Position numbers and translations under genes: made by a program
The notes under the pieces: generated by a model
Seen by the model: the letters and a program-made list of their open reading frames with translations, nothing else
The model's database searches: none
What the model was told of the DNA's origin: nothing
In this document: positions 47,268-57,747 of the stretch, piece by piece
How positions within the stretch are numbered: position 1 is the stretch's first letter
Layout: every line of letters starts with the position of its first letter
From: Thraustochytrium sp. TN22
Lineage: Eukaryota; Sar; Bigyra; Thraustochytrida; Thraustochytriidae
Direction: 5' to 3'
Assembly (NCBI GenBank): GCA_013306675.1
Contig: JABLUY010000027.1
Coordinates: 142,166 to 206,165 of the forward strand
DNA length: 64,000 bases

Positions 47268-49535
47268 ATGGGCGCGCGCAGGAGAGCGCCCTCGCGCGCG
47301 CGGCGAGGGCTGACGCTGGCGGCGCTCGCGCTCGCTGGCGCGCTCGCGCTCGCCGGCGCGCTCGTGCCCGCAGAAGCGCGGCTGGCCAGCGAGACCTGGC
47401 TGGGGTCACGGACGTGGCGGCACGAGCCGAACGTCAACCACGAGTACGAGGCACCGCGCGAGCTGCAGAATGTCACCAGCTTGGCCCCCACGGCCGTGCC
47501 GACCTTTGTGCCTACAGCCGCGCCGAGCTCCGTGCCGACGAGCGCTCCGAGCGAGGCGCCAACGAGCGCTCCGAGCGAGGCGCCAACGAGCGCTCCGAGC
47601 GAGGCGCCAACGAGCGCTCCCAGCTACGCTCCCAGCTATGCTCCCACCACGGCGCCCACCACGGCGCCCACGAGTGCACCATCTGCGGCGCCGACGGAAG
47701 ACGAGATCTCGCCGGCGCCGCCTGGCGAGGCACCAACGCCGTACCCGACGATCGCGTCCTCCTCCATCGTCATGGCGACAACAGCTCCGACAACGGAGGA
47801 GTCGTTGAGCACGCCACGGCCGACCATCGCGCCCAGCACGGCGACGCCGACGACAGGGTCGCCAACGATGGCGCCGTCACTGGTCCCGACGTCGGCGCCC
47901 ACGACGGGCTCGCCCACGACGGCGGCACCAACCTCTGCGAGCTGGTCCGCCCTGGAGGTGGCGTCGATGGTGGACGCCGACGCGGAGAGCGAGCGCACGT
48001 GCCTGTGGCGCGAGAACCGGACCATGGCCTGGGTCGAGGTCGAGTGCGACAGCATGGGGCTGGGCAACTCGACCTCGCTGGTCATCCAGGCGGCGCAAGG
48101 GCCGGCGGACGGGACCGCTGGCGCCGAGGCCGCTGGAAGCGCGACCGTCGTGAGCGCGAGCATGGGCGGGCTGAGCGTGGTGCACGCCGAATATGCGGTT
48201 TGCGCCGAGGGCGGGGGCGCCTGCGTGACGGGCGAGCCAAACGAGCTAGACTCGGGCGAACTCGAAGTGCGCATCGACCTGGAGGACGGCACGTACAAGG
48301 TGGTGTTGGCCGCCGAGGTCGTTGACGTGGCGCCAGCGAGCGGCAGCAGCGGTGGCGGGCGTGCGAACGGCGAGACGTGGCTCGTCGTCAAGACCCAAGA
48401 CATCGTCGTGGACACGGGCGACGAGCTGAGCGAAAAGTCCACGTTTGTGTCGGAGAACATGCAGACGATGGGCGTTACGCTGGCGAGCATCTCGTGGGCC
48501 CTCATCCTGCTGCTCGGCGCGTGGCACTATCGGCATCGCGCACACAAGATCGTGCTGATCGGTCAGAGCGAGATGCTGGTCATCATCTTGTTCGGCACGG
48601 CCGTGTCGACAGCGACGATCCTGCTCTTCGCCGTGCCGGAGAGCGCGGCCTGCCAGGCCACCTCGTGGACGTACACCATGGGCTTCTCCATTACCTTCGC
48701 CGGCATCATCGGGAAAGTGTGGCGCGCGCATAAGATCTTCAACAATCGCTACATGAAGCTGCGCAAGCACGTCCGCCGCAACCTCGTGGTGGGCTCCATC
48801 CTCGTGGTGGTTGTGGACCTACTCATTCTCATCATCTGGACGCTCGTGGACCCTCTCTCGCTGCAAGGCCGCATCGGCAGTGACGGCTCTGTCGTGTACC
48901 TGTGCACCTCTGACACGGCGTGGATTTTCGCCGGCCTCGTCATGGTCAATCACGGCGCGCTCCTGGTCTTTGGGCTCTTCAAGGCGAACGAGGACCGCTA
49001 TCTGAACCAGATCGTCTCAGAGGCACGCGAGCTGCGCTTCGTGCTGGGCGCCAGTATCATCGTGCCCGTCCTGCTCATCCCAGTGCTCTGGGTGTTCTTT
49101 GACGAGCCGGATCTGCGCTTTGCGCTGCTCTCGATCGTCGTCTTCCTCACCAACATCTCCATCCTGCTCATTTGCTTCATTCCGCGCATGCTGCACATTC
49201 ACGTCTACCACACGCAGGAGATCACGCTGGCGCGTCCCTCCCACACGGAGCGCATGAACAGCATCCCGGAAATCTCGCTGCACGTCGGCGGCCACCGCGA
49301 CGGCTTCGCTGACAAGAAGCGGCCCAGTGACACCTCGGGCAGCTCCTCGGCGGCGCCTGAATCCTCCGAGGCGGACCGAGGCGCCTTTAAGCTCCCGGAC
49401 ACCTTTGTCCGCGTCGCCCGCGGCGTGTCTACGCGCTTCATGGCCGCGAATCGCCCTGCGGCCAAGGATCCTCATGTCGACGGCGCCGTCGGCTGGCACT
49501 TCGGTGCCCAGCCGGCCACTGGCACGCCCCGCTGA
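47268..49535 (+). CDS. Family C (GABA-B-like) 7TM receptor with Thr/Ser/Pro stalk
   Basis: 755 residues from the ATG at 47268, chosen because it opens directly into a signal peptide (LTLAALALAGALALAGALVP). In-frame ATGs lie upstream at 47160 and 46431. The ectodomain starts with a stalk of APTSAPSE-type repeats (about 78-145) like those of stramenopile surface proteins. About 200 residues follow with no recognised Venus-flytrap domain. A seven-helix region spans about 403-648: LASISWALILLLGAW, MLVIILFGTAVSTATILLF, the diagnostic third helix MGFSITFAGIIGKVWRAHKI, LVVGSILVVVVDLLILIIW, and later helices through LLSIVVFLTNISILLICFIP. The cytosolic tail is Ser-rich. The WRAHKIF motif places it with GABA-B/metabotropic-like receptors. 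The ligand is unknown. Confidence 0.85.
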   Translation: MGARRRAPSRARRGLTLAALALAGALALAGALVPAEARLASETWLGSRTWRHEPNVNHEYEAPRELQNVTSLAPTAVPTFVPTAAPSSVPTSAPSEAPTSAPSEAPTSAPSEAPTSAPSYAPSYAPTTAPTTAPTSAPSAAPTEDEISPAPPGEAPTPYPTIASSSIVMATTAPTTEESLSTPRPTIAPSTATPTTGSPTMAPSLVPTSAPTTGSPTTAAPTSASWSALEVASMVDADAESERTCLWRENRTMAWVEVECDSMGLGNSTSLVIQAAQGPADGTAGAEAAGSATVVSASMGGLSVVHAEYAVCAEGGGACVTGEPNELDSGELEVRIDLEDGTYKVVLAAEVVDVAPASGSSGGGRANGETWLVVKTQDIVVDTGDELSEKSTFVSENMQTMGVTLASISWALILLLGAWHYRHRAHKIVLIGQSEMLVIILFGTAVSTATILLFAVPESAACQATSWTYTMGFSITFAGIIGKVWRAHKIFNNRYMKLRKHVRRNLVVGSILVVVVDLLILIIWTLVDPLSLQGRIGSDGSVVYLCTSDTAWIFAGLVMVNHGALLVFGLFKANEDRYLNQIVSEARELRFVLGASIIVPVLLIPVLWVFFDEPDLRFALLSIVVFLTNISILLICFIPRMLHIHVYHTQEITLARPSHTERMNSIPEISLHVGGHRDGFADKKRPSDTSGSSSAAPESSEADRGAFKLPDTFVRVARGVSTRFMAANRPAAKDPHVDGAVGWHFGAQPATGTPR
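47540..47611 (+). repeat. 24-bp coding repeat, three identical units
   Basis: Three copies of GAGCGCTCCGAGCGAGGCGC plus CAAC encode an APTSAPSE-like octamer. Identity at the DNA level points to recent expansion. Further degenerate units continue to about 47700 (SAPSYAPSYAPTTAPTTAPT). Confidence 0.9.
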
Positions 49536-50310
49536 CAAGGCGCGCGCGATGCCAGCCAGGTGCCAGTGGACCGGACCGCTCGCGCTCGCTGACAACTCCC
49601 TTGACTTTTCTTTTGACTCTACTACAATTCTGTCTGTGAATCATCATTCTCTGTTTGTTTGGGTTGGCCGCCTTGCGGGAAGCGCAGAGATTCCCCCATT
49701 CGGGTCCAGGAGTCTGCGCGCAGCACCCTTGACGAAGCAACTCTGGCGAAACGGCCGTATCTTCGAGCTTGCAACGCTCTAACACCTGCAAGCTCGCGCC
49801 ACCCATCAACCATGGCAACCGCTCCACAGGCCTCCTCCACAGTGGCTCGCCTGCGTGCCGTTGGCGCGCGCCTGTTCGTCCACTGTGCGGCGCTGGCGCT
49901 GGCGCACGCCAGGGCCTCGCTCTGCTTCTCAGCCACTCTCCTCAGGCCGCGCCGGGAGCGCTGCCGAGCCTCGGCGTGCAGCGGATGCGCCCCGGCGCCA
50001 CTGGCACCGCGATGGACCTGCCTGCCAGTGCGCGGCTTCGACCCGGGCCTCGACTTCGAACCAAGCTGACTGTGAAAGCAATGCGAAAGCAAAGGCAAGC
50101 TGCGCGTGCGAACTTCGAACGAAGAGAGGCGCGCACCGGGTCCTCGCTGCTCGGCGGGCAGGCAGGCAGGTAGCCGGCGGCCGAGCAGGAGGCAGGCGCA
50201 GCAGCAGCACCAAGCTGGCGAGTCGGAGAGGCGCGCTCAAGTTCAAATCGGCATCGGAGCGCGGCGCGGGCGCGGGCGCGGGCGCGGCGCGCGGCGCGGC
50301 GCGCGGCGCC
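49536..50310. other. Intergenic, presumed promoter of golgin gene
   Basis: No gene is recognised. The golgin frame stays open upstream but only with a GTG start. It ends in GGCGCG hexamers at 50266-50310 that abut the start codon, preceded by GGCAGGCAGG near 50156. Confidence 0.5.
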
Positions 50311-53300
50311 ATGTGGTCGCAGCTGGAGCGAGTGCGCGCGTCCGCGCAGCAGGCGGCGCAGCAGGTGCGCGGCGGCGGCGCGGGCGGCGAGGATGCCGGC
50401 GAGGCCGGCGGCGCGGCGGCGGCCGCGCGGCGGCGCGTGGAGGAGCTCGAGCAGGCCAACGAGCGGCTGCGCGCCGACCTGGAGATGCTCGCGGACAAGG
50501 ACGCAGCCGCGGCGGCCGCGGTGGGCTTCAAGGACCAGGTGCAGCAGCTGCAGGGAGAGCTGGCGAAGCAACGGGAGGAGGCCGCTGCAACGCACAAGGA
50601 GCTCAAGCTCAAGCTCAAGACCGTGCTGGAGAAGTGCAAGGAGTACAAGGAGGCGCGCGACCGCGCCGTCGCGGAGGCTAGCTCTGCGGCCGCCGCCCCG
50701 GACGCCAAGCAGGGCGAGGAGGCGCTAACCAAGGAGGCGGGTGCAACCGGCGCCAGCGCGGACGAGGAGGCCCAGCAGCAGATCGCCAAGCTCAAGGAGC
50801 GCCTCGTCATGGTGCTCAACAAGCACAAGGAGCTGCGCGCCGAGAAGGACCGCGTGGACGCCGAGCTGGCGCAGCTACGCGACGGGCAGCAGGCGGCGCC
50901 CAAGACCCCGGGCGACGTGGACGAGCTCAAGACCAAGCTCAAGACCATGCTGACCAAGTTCAAGGAGCTCAAAAGCGACCGCGACCAGGTCGTCGTGGAT
51001 CGCGACCAGGCCAGGGCTGAGCTCGAGGCGGCCCGCGAGCAGCTGCACGAAGCCGAGCGCAGCCAAAAGCGTGCGCAGGCCCAGCTCGAGGAGTTCGAGG
51101 CCGGCGCGCTGGCCACAGAGTCCTCGCACGCCGCGGCCAAGAAGGACGCCCAGAGTGGGCTCGCCAGCCTCCAGGAGGCGCTCGAAGCGACCAAGACAAA
51201 GCTGCACGACGCGCAGGCCCACGCCATGGAGGCCGAGGCCGCGCGCGACGATCTGCAAGGCAAGCTGGCCACAATGCGCGAGGAGCGCGACAGGCTGGCT
51301 GCCGCCATCGAGGAACACGCCGGGTCCAGCCGGGACGCGAGCGCAGCCCTCCAGGCTGAGACGGTCGAGCTGCAAAGCGAGCTACAAGCCGCGCGCGCGG
51401 AGGTCAGCGCAAAGGCACGCGAGGCGCGCGAGGCGCACGAGGCGCGCCAGAAGGCACTGGATACCGCCAAGGCAGCGGAGGCCGAGGCGCAGGCCTCCAA
51501 GGACGCCCTGGGAGCGGCGCACGAGGCCTGGGCCAAGGAGCGCGACGAGCTGCGGCTCGCCGAGGAGCAGGCTCACGAGGAGCACGCAACGGCGCTGGAG
51601 GACGCCTCGCAGGAGCTTCTGCAGAAGCTGGTCGCAGCCCAGGAGACCGCGCAGCGGCTGGAAAGCGAGAAGGTCGCGCTGGAGAAGGAATCCATGGAGC
51701 AGATGCAAGAGGCCAAACGCCGGATCGAGGAGCTGGAGGAAGTCATGAGCACACAAACCGGCGCGTCTGCGTCCCTGCAGCAGGAGCTGCAGGAGAACGT
51801 CCGCGCGTTGTCCCTGCAGCGCGACCAGTCGATCCGCCAGCTTGAGGTGGTCACGCAGGAGAAGGAGGACAAGGACGCCCAAATCGCGCAGCTGCAGCAG
51901 GCCTTGGAGGCCAAGCAGCAGTCCGCGACACGCGACACGGATGAGCTCGTTGCGCTTCGCGATGAGCACGAGCAGCTGGCGCGCCACGCCGAGGCCAAGC
52001 AGGAGGAGCTGCACGCCGAGATCAAGCAAGTGCAGTCGCTTTTGCGTGACCGTGAGGAGCAGGTGGCGCGACTCACGTCGACACTAGAGCAGACGCAGCA
52101 GGCCCTGGACGGCGCGAACGCCAGCCAGGTCAGTGCCGACGCCCTCGAGGTGCAGCTCGCTGCGCGCGACGCCGAGGTGAAGGAGCTCGAGGGCGTGCGC
52201 GAGGCGCTCGAGGCCGCCCAGGAAGAGCTGGCCGCCATGCGCGAGAGCGCCAAGAACGCTGACGCGGTGCACCAGGAGGACATGCAGACGGTTGACGCCC
52301 GGGTGCAGGCGCTGGACGCGGAGAACGAAGACTTGCGCACCAAGTTGGATCAGGCCCTAGCTTCTGCGGCGGCCGCCGAAGACTTGGTCCAGAAGGCGGC
52401 TGCCGAGGAGCGCAAGCAGTCTGCGGGCACCACCAAGGTGGTGCGCAAGCTCGAGGAGGACCTGGCTGAGGCGGAGCGTGTGGCGGCTGAGCAGGCCGCC
52501 GCCGCGGACGACTTTCAGGCCAAGCTCACATCCGTTACGCAGCAGCGTGACGAACTCACCTCGCGCATCAAGGTGCTCAAGGAGGAGCACGCGCGCGCTC
52601 TCGAGGCGGGCCTGGCCGACCAGGAGTCGCGCCGCTCCGAGCAGGTGGGCGAGGTGGAGGCCCGCGCGCAGAAGCAGCTGCACGAATTCCGCGAACGCCA
52701 GGATGCGCAGCTCAAGGCGCTTGAGGCGGACTTCACGGCTGCTACCGAGCAGCTCGCCGGCCTGCAGGCCGAGGTGGAGGCCAAGGACGAGGCGCGTGCT
52801 CGCCTCGAGGAGGACCTCCAGGCCACCAAGCTGGACCTTGCAGAGCAGCGTGAGCAGGTTTCTCTGGCCAACGCGGTCCTCGAGGAGGCCCAGGCGGCTT
52901 TGGCGGCCAAGGACGAGGAGATCCAGCGCTTTGGCTCGGACCGGCAAGAGGGCGAGGGCCGGCTCGCCGCCCAGGTCGCCGTACTGCAGACGGAGCTGCG
53001 CGACAAGAACAAGGCGCTCAACACCATGGCGGAGGACGCGGAGACTGTGCGCAAGGACCTCGAGGAAAAGCTCGATGTGGCCAACGAGGTGCAGCAGAAG
53101 CTCGCGGAGGAGGCCGAGGCTGCGCGTGAGGAGGCTCAGACGTATACCAAGGAGCTCGACGACCTCAAGGCGGAGCGCAGTCAGCTCCTAGCTGATCTGG
53201 AGGAGCGCACTGCCGAGAGCGAGGCCAAGGTTCAGGAACTTGCCGGTCTCCAAGAGAAGCTGACTGCCCTGCAAGCTCAGCTCGCCGAGCGGGAGGCGCA

Positions 53301-56300
53301 GGCCGCACAGAGCAGCGCTCTTCTGGAGGAGACCCAGGCGCGCCTCGTGGCGCTCCAGGAGCGCCTCGATGCCCGCGACGCTGAGGCCGCCGCTGTGGCG
53401 GCTGCCAAGGATCAAGAGCTCGAGCAGGTTCAGGAGCAGCTCCAGATTGCGCAGGAAATGGCCCAGGGCGAGCTGGCCAGCCTTGTCGAACAGCTCAAGC
53501 AGGCGCATGATGACCTGGCAGAGGCGCAGGCGAAGCTGGCAGAGGCCCAGCAAATGCTGGCCGCGCGCGAAACTGAGGCTGGTGAGAGCGCCGCGACACT
53601 TCATGAGTCCATTTTGGCCAAGCAGGAGGAGCTTGACCAGGCGCGGCTCCAACTGGCAGATGCGCAGGAGGAGCTTAACCAGGCGCGGCTCCAACTCGCA
53701 GAAGCGCAGGAAGCGCTGGCCGCGCGGGATGCCCAAGTCGCCGAGAGCGCCGTGGCGGCGCAGGAGGCGGCGGTCGCCAAGGAGCAGGAGCTCGAGCGGG
53801 CGCAGGAGCAACTGAACGGTCTAGGCCAGGAACTTGCAAGCCTTCAAGAACAGCTCGCAGCGCGTGATGCCGAGGCTGGCGAGAAGGCCTCGGCCGCGCG
53901 GGAGGCTATGACCGCCAAGGAACGCGAGCTGGAGGAGGCGAGAGATCAGCTCAAGCTGGCTCAGGAGCAGCTCGAGAACTCGCAAGAGCAGCTGAACAGC
54001 CTCCAAGGGGTTCTGACGGCGCGTAGCGCCGAGGCCGATCAGACCTCCGCTGTGATGCAGCAAAATGTTGCGGCGAAGGAGCAGGAGCTCGTTCGGGCGC
54101 AGGAGCAGCTCGAGGAGGCCCAGGAACAGGTGGAGCTGGTGCAGAAGCAGCTTGCTGATGTGCAGGAACAGCTTGTGGCTCGCGATGCCGAGGCCGGTGA
54201 GAGCGCCACGACCGCACAGGCTGCTCTTAGCGCCAAGGAGCTGGAGCTCAATCAGGCTCAGGAGCAGCTAGAGCAGATGCAGGAGCAGCTCAAGACGCGC
54301 GATGCCGAGGCTAGCGAGAGCTCTGCAGCGATGCAAGATCTTGTCGCGGCCAAGGAGCAGGCACTTGAGCAGGCGCAGGAGCAGCTCAAGGAGGCACAGG
54401 AGCAGCTGGAGCAGATGCAGGAGCAGCTCAAGGCGCGCGACGCCGAGGCCGGCGAGAGCTCTGCAGCAATGCAAGATCTTGTCGCGACCAAGGAGGAGGA
54501 GCTCGAACGGGCGCAGACGCAGCTCAAGGAGGCACAGGAGCAGCTGGAGCTGATGAAGGAGCAGCTCATGGCGCGCGAGGAGCAGCTGGAGGTGATGAAG
54601 GAGCAGCTCATGGCGCGCGACGCCGAGGCCGGCGAGAGCTCTTCAGCAATGCAGGAGGCTCTTGCGACCAAGGAGCAAGAGCTCAAGGTGGCGCAGGAGC
54701 AGCTGGAGCAGATGCAGGAGGAGCTCAAGGCGCGCGACGCCGAGGCCGGTGAGAGCTCTGCAGCAATGCAAGATCTTGTCGCGACCAAGGAGGAGGAGCT
54801 CGAACTGGCGCAGACGCAGCTCAAGGAGGCACAGGAGCAGCTGGAGCTGATGAAGGAGCAGCTCATGGCGCGCGAGGAGCAGCTGGTGGTGATGAAGGAG
54901 CAGCTCATGGCGCGCGACGCCGAGGCCGGCGAGAGCTCTTCAGCAATGCAGGAGGCTCTTGCGACCAAGGAGCAAGAGCTCAAGGAGGCGCAGGCGCAGC
55001 TTGAGCAAATGCAGGAGCAGCTCAAGGCGCGCGAGGCCGAGACCGGAGAAATCTCCGCGGCCATGCACGAAGCCGTCGCGGCCAAGGAGCAGGAGCTTGA
55101 GCAGGTGCGGGAGCAGCTTGCCGGTCTCCAGCAGCAGCTCAGTGGGCTTCAGGATCAGCTCGCTGCGCGCGAGACGGAGGCAGGGGAGGGCACCGCGGCG
55201 CTGCAGGAGGCAGTCACGGCCAAGGAGAAGGAGCTGGAGCAGGCGCAAGAGCAGCTCATGGAGAGCGGGGAACAGCTCGAGCAGGCTCAAGGGCAGCTCA
55301 GTGGTCTCCAAGAGCAGCTCAGCGGTCTCCAAGAGCAACTGGCGGCACGAAGCGCCGAGGCCGACGAAAGCGCCTCTGCTGCTCAAGAGGCCTTGGCTGC
55401 CAAGACACTAGAGCTGGAACGTGCCCAGGAGCAGCTCGGCGGTCTCCGGCAGCAGCTCGGTGACCTTCAAGACCAGGTCGTTGCGCGCGATGCCGAGGCT
55501 GGCGAGGGCGCCGCTGCGCTGCAGGAGGCTGTCGCGGCCAAGGAGCAGGAGCTCGAGCAGATGCAGGAGCAGCTCGGGGGTCTCCAGCAGCAGCTCAGCA
55601 ACCTCCAAGACCTGCTCGCTGCGCGCGATGCTGAGGCTGGCGACCATGCCACGGCCGTGCAGAATGCTTTGGCTGCCAAAGAGGAGGAGCTTGCTGGCCT
55701 CAAGGAGCAGGTCGCCGAGCTGCAGGCGCAAAAGGAAGAGGCGCATTCGCAGCTGGACGCTGCGCAGAAGGAGGTGAGCAAGCTGGAGGCGGAGGTGGCC
55801 GCACGCGACGCAGCGGCAAGTGAGGGCGCAAGCTCCGCTCAGCTGGAGCTGGAGCGGGCCCGGGTGCAGCTGCAGGAGCATGAGGCGGAGAAGGATCAGG
55901 CCGTGGCGCGTGTCGCGGAGCTGGAGGCGCAGCTAGCACAGCAGGTCGAGGCAGCGGAAGCGGCGCGGCAGGAGCTGGAGGAGTCCTTCCAGCAAAAGAA
56001 GAAGGACATCTTGGCCAAGTCAAAGAAGCTGATCCAGGCCAAGGCCAAGGCAAGCGCAGATGCGCTGGAAGCCGCGCAGGCCGAGGCGGAGGCGGCCAAG
56101 AAGGAGGCTGCGGAGCTGGTGGCGGCTCTGGTCACCGCTCGTGAGAGCGTGGAAAGCGCGGAGGCGCGCGATGAGGAGCTGCGCGAGCAGCTGGAGGCTC
56201 AGGCGAGCGAGCTGGAGAACGCGCGCGACACGCTGGTGGCGACGAAGGAGGCGCTGCGCGCGCAGACGACGGACGCGGCGGCGGAGCTGGAGGCGCGTGG

Positions 56301-57747
56301 GCGCGAGCTTGCCGAGGTGGACGAAGAGCGCAACCAGGTGCGGCGCGAGCTGGCGCAGGCGCGCGAGCAGATTGCGCAGCAACGCGAAGCTTTGGAGCAT
56401 GCGGGCAAGGAGCATGGGGAGGCGCTGCGCGCGCAGGAGGTGGCGCTCCGCGTGCAGATTGACAAGGCGCAGCAGGCGGAGCAGGAGCTGCAGCGCGTGT
56501 CGGAGGAGCTGAGCAAGGCGAAGCAGCGCAACAGCGCGGCGCTCAAGAAGGCACGCGGCGAGATGCAAAGCGCGCAGGAGCAGGCGGCGCAGGCGGCGCA
56601 GCGCGCGAGCGGCCTGGAGACGGAGCTGGCCGAGGCCCGACAGGCGTGCGAGGCGCTGCAGCAAGGGTCACGGGCGGCGGAGGAGCTGCAGGCGAAGCTG
56701 GACGCGAGCGCCCGCGCGTGCGAGGAGCTGCAGTCGGAGGCGCGCGCCGCGGCGGAGCGCACGGAGGCGGCTGAGCGAGCGCTGGAGGCTGCCAAGGCCC
56801 GCGCCGTGGCGGACGCGGAGGCGGACGCGAAGCAGTGGGAGGCGCAGCTGCAAGAGCTGCGCAAGCAGCTCAAGTCCCGCAATGAGGGCGCGCGGCAGCT
56901 GATTGCGCAAAAGGATCGCGAAATCGCGGTCCTGGAGGCGCGTGTACAGGAGGCGCGCGACGAGGTTGCGCAAAAGACGGGCGAGCTGGAGGAGAAGAGC
57001 AAGCACGGTGATGAATACGAATTTGTGCAGCTCGCGCAGGCACAGGCGCGGCGTGACGCGCAGGTGAAGACGCTAGAGCGGCGGCTGGAGGAGGCGACCA
57101 AGGCTCTGCAGACCAAGGACAAGGAGCTGGCGAACCGCAGCGTGGCGCTGGATGAGCAAAACGCGGAGCTGGAGGAGCTGCGGCGCACGGTGGGGCGGTC
57201 CCGCGACGTCCCGCTTTCGGCGCGCGAGGAGGAGGACGGCGGTGCCCTGGCGGGCAACTCCGAATACCTGAAGAACGTGATGCTCAAGTTTTTCCAGGCC
57301 GGCAAGAACGAGCGTTCGCAGCTCGTCCCGGTCATCGGCACGATTCTGCACTTTAGCCCGCAGGAGCTGGATGCCTCCCGCAAGGGCGAGCAAGATGCTG
57401 CCGGGGGGGGCGGTGGTCTGTTCTCCTTCTTCACGGGTGGAGGTGACGTCGGTGCGAGCGGCTCCTGGTCCGAGCCCAAGCCCATGGCACTTTCGCCGCG
57501 CACGGGCGGCGGTCCTCCCTCGCCGGGCCCTACCGCCTCGGAGTGGCCGCTCATGGCGGCGGATGGAGACGAGGATGACGAGGAAGGGGACGACGAGGAA
57601 GAGCAGGGCGAGGACGTGGACGAGGATGGCGGCGCTGGCGCCGGCAGTGGTCTGTCCTCTTGGTTTGGCTTTTCTTCGGGCGGCCAAGAAGACGAGCATG
57701 ACCAAGACGAAGTCGAGGACGAGGATGAGATGCCTGATGCCCTGTGA
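50311..57747 (+). CDS. GRIP-domain golgin, giant coiled coil
   Basis: 2478 residues, one exon; the ATG at 50311 opens MWSQLERVRASAQQAAQQV, a typical golgin beginning. Nearly the whole protein is Gln/Glu/Ala-rich heptad coiled coil, with GGEDAGEAGGA-like breaks only near the N-terminus. A GRIP domain at about 2315-2360 (NSEYLKNVMLKFFQAG, then LVPVIGTILHFSPQEL) keeps the tyrosine that binds Arl1 GTPase in known golgins. The family tethers vesicles at the trans-Golgi. A 110-residue tail follows, with Gly/Ser-rich and highly acidic parts ending DEVEDEDEMPDAL. Residues about 1100-1800 consist of degenerate repeats of the type AKEQELEQAQEQLKEAQ...ARDAEAGESSAAMQ; two 99-residue units are almost identical. 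It is longer than most GRIP golgins. Confidence 0.9.
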   Translation: MWSQLERVRASAQQAAQQVRGGGAGGEDAGEAGGAAAAARRRVEELEQANERLRADLEMLADKDAAAAAAVGFKDQVQQLQGELAKQREEAAATHKELKLKLKTVLEKCKEYKEARDRAVAEASSAAAAPDAKQGEEALTKEAGATGASADEEAQQQIAKLKERLVMVLNKHKELRAEKDRVDAELAQLRDGQQAAPKTPGDVDELKTKLKTMLTKFKELKSDRDQVVVDRDQARAELEAAREQLHEAERSQKRAQAQLEEFEAGALATESSHAAAKKDAQSGLASLQEALEATKTKLHDAQAHAMEAEAARDDLQGKLATMREERDRLAAAIEEHAGSSRDASAALQAETVELQSELQAARAEVSAKAREAREAHEARQKALDTAKAAEAEAQASKDALGAAHEAWAKERDELRLAEEQAHEEHATALEDASQELLQKLVAAQETAQRLESEKVALEKESMEQMQEAKRRIEELEEVMSTQTGASASLQQELQENVRALSLQRDQSIRQLEVVTQEKEDKDAQIAQLQQALEAKQQSATRDTDELVALRDEHEQLARHAEAKQEELHAEIKQVQSLLRDREEQVARLTSTLEQTQQALDGANASQVSADALEVQLAARDAEVKELEGVREALEAAQEELAAMRESAKNADAVHQEDMQTVDARVQALDAENEDLRTKLDQALASAAAAEDLVQKAAAEERKQSAGTTKVVRKLEEDLAEAERVAAEQAAAADDFQAKLTSVTQQRDELTSRIKVLKEEHARALEAGLADQESRRSEQVGEVEARAQKQLHEFRERQDAQLKALEADFTAATEQLAGLQAEVEAKDEARARLEEDLQATKLDLAEQREQVSLANAVLEEAQAALAAKDEEIQRFGSDRQEGEGRLAAQVAVLQTELRDKNKALNTMAEDAETVRKDLEEKLDVANEVQQKLAEEAEAAREEAQTYTKELDDLKAERSQLLADLEERTAESEAKVQELAGLQEKLTALQAQLAEREAQAAQSSALLEETQARLVALQERLDARDAEAAAVAAAKDQELEQVQEQLQIAQEMAQGELASLVEQLKQAHDDLAEAQAKLAEAQQMLAARETEAGESAATLHESILAKQEELDQARLQLADAQEELNQARLQLAEAQEALAARDAQVAESAVAAQEAAVAKEQELERAQEQLNGLGQELASLQEQLAARDAEAGEKASAAREAMTAKERELEEARDQLKLAQEQLENSQEQLNSLQGVLTARSAEADQTSAVMQQNVAAKEQELVRAQEQLEEAQEQVELVQKQLADVQEQLVARDAEAGESATTAQAALSAKELELNQAQEQLEQMQEQLKTRDAEASESSAAMQDLVAAKEQALEQAQEQLKEAQEQLEQMQEQLKARDAEAGESSAAMQDLVATKEEELERAQTQLKEAQEQLELMKEQLMAREEQLEVMKEQLMARDAEAGESSSAMQEALATKEQELKVAQEQLEQMQEELKARDAEAGESSAAMQDLVATKEEELELAQTQLKEAQEQLELMKEQLMAREEQLVVMKEQLMARDAEAGESSSAMQEALATKEQELKEAQAQLEQMQEQLKAREAETGEISAAMHEAVAAKEQELEQVREQLAGLQQQLSGLQDQLAARETEAGEGTAALQEAVTAKEKELEQAQEQLMESGEQLEQAQGQLSGLQEQLSGLQEQLAARSAEADESASAAQEALAAKTLELERAQEQLGGLRQQLGDLQDQVVARDAEAGEGAAALQEAVAAKEQELEQMQEQLGGLQQQLSNLQDLLAARDAEAGDHATAVQNALAAKEEELAGLKEQVAELQAQKEEAHSQLDAAQKEVSKLEAEVAARDAAASEGASSAQLELERARVQLQEHEAEKDQAVARVAELEAQLAQQVEAAEAARQELEESFQQKKKDILAKSKKLIQAKAKASADALEAAQAEAEAAKKEAAELVAALVTARESVESAEARDEELREQLEAQASELENARDTLVATKEALRAQTTDAAAELEARGRELAEVDEERNQVRRELAQAREQIAQQREALEHAGKEHGEALRAQEVALRVQIDKAQQAEQELQRVSEELSKAKQRNSAALKKARGEMQSAQEQAAQAAQRASGLETELAEARQACEALQQGSRAAEELQAKLDASARACEELQSEARAAAERTEAAERALEAAKARAVADAEADAKQWEAQLQELRKQLKSRNEGARQLIAQKDREIAVLEARVQEARDEVAQKTGELEEKSKHGDEYEFVQLAQAQARRDAQVKTLERRLEEATKALQTKDKELANRSVALDEQNAELEELRRTVGRSRDVPLSAREEEDGGALAGNSEYLKNVMLKFFQAGKNERSQLVPVIGTILHFSPQELDASRKGEQDAAGGGGGLFSFFTGGGDVGASGSWSEPKPMALSPRTGGGPPSPGPTASEWPLMAADGDEDDEEGDDEEEQGEDVDEDGGAGAGSGLSSWFGFSSGGQEDEHDQDEVEDEDEMPDAL
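54451..55044 (+). repeat. 297-bp coding tandem duplication in golgin gene
   Basis: Units 54451-54747 and 54748-55044 match nearly base for base, starting GGCGAGAGCTCTGCAGCAAT or GGTGAGAGCTCTGCAGCAAT. They add 99 residues each, so frame and roughly the heptad register are kept. Older, more diverged copies of parts of the unit lie on both sides. Confidence 0.9.

Noticed and set aside
49929-51536. Minus-strand open frame opposite the golgin N-terminus, rich in Ser/Ala/Cys
   Set aside because: Composition mirrors Gln/Glu/Ala codons of the coiled coil; no independent support. The same holds for the 56199-57974 minus frame.
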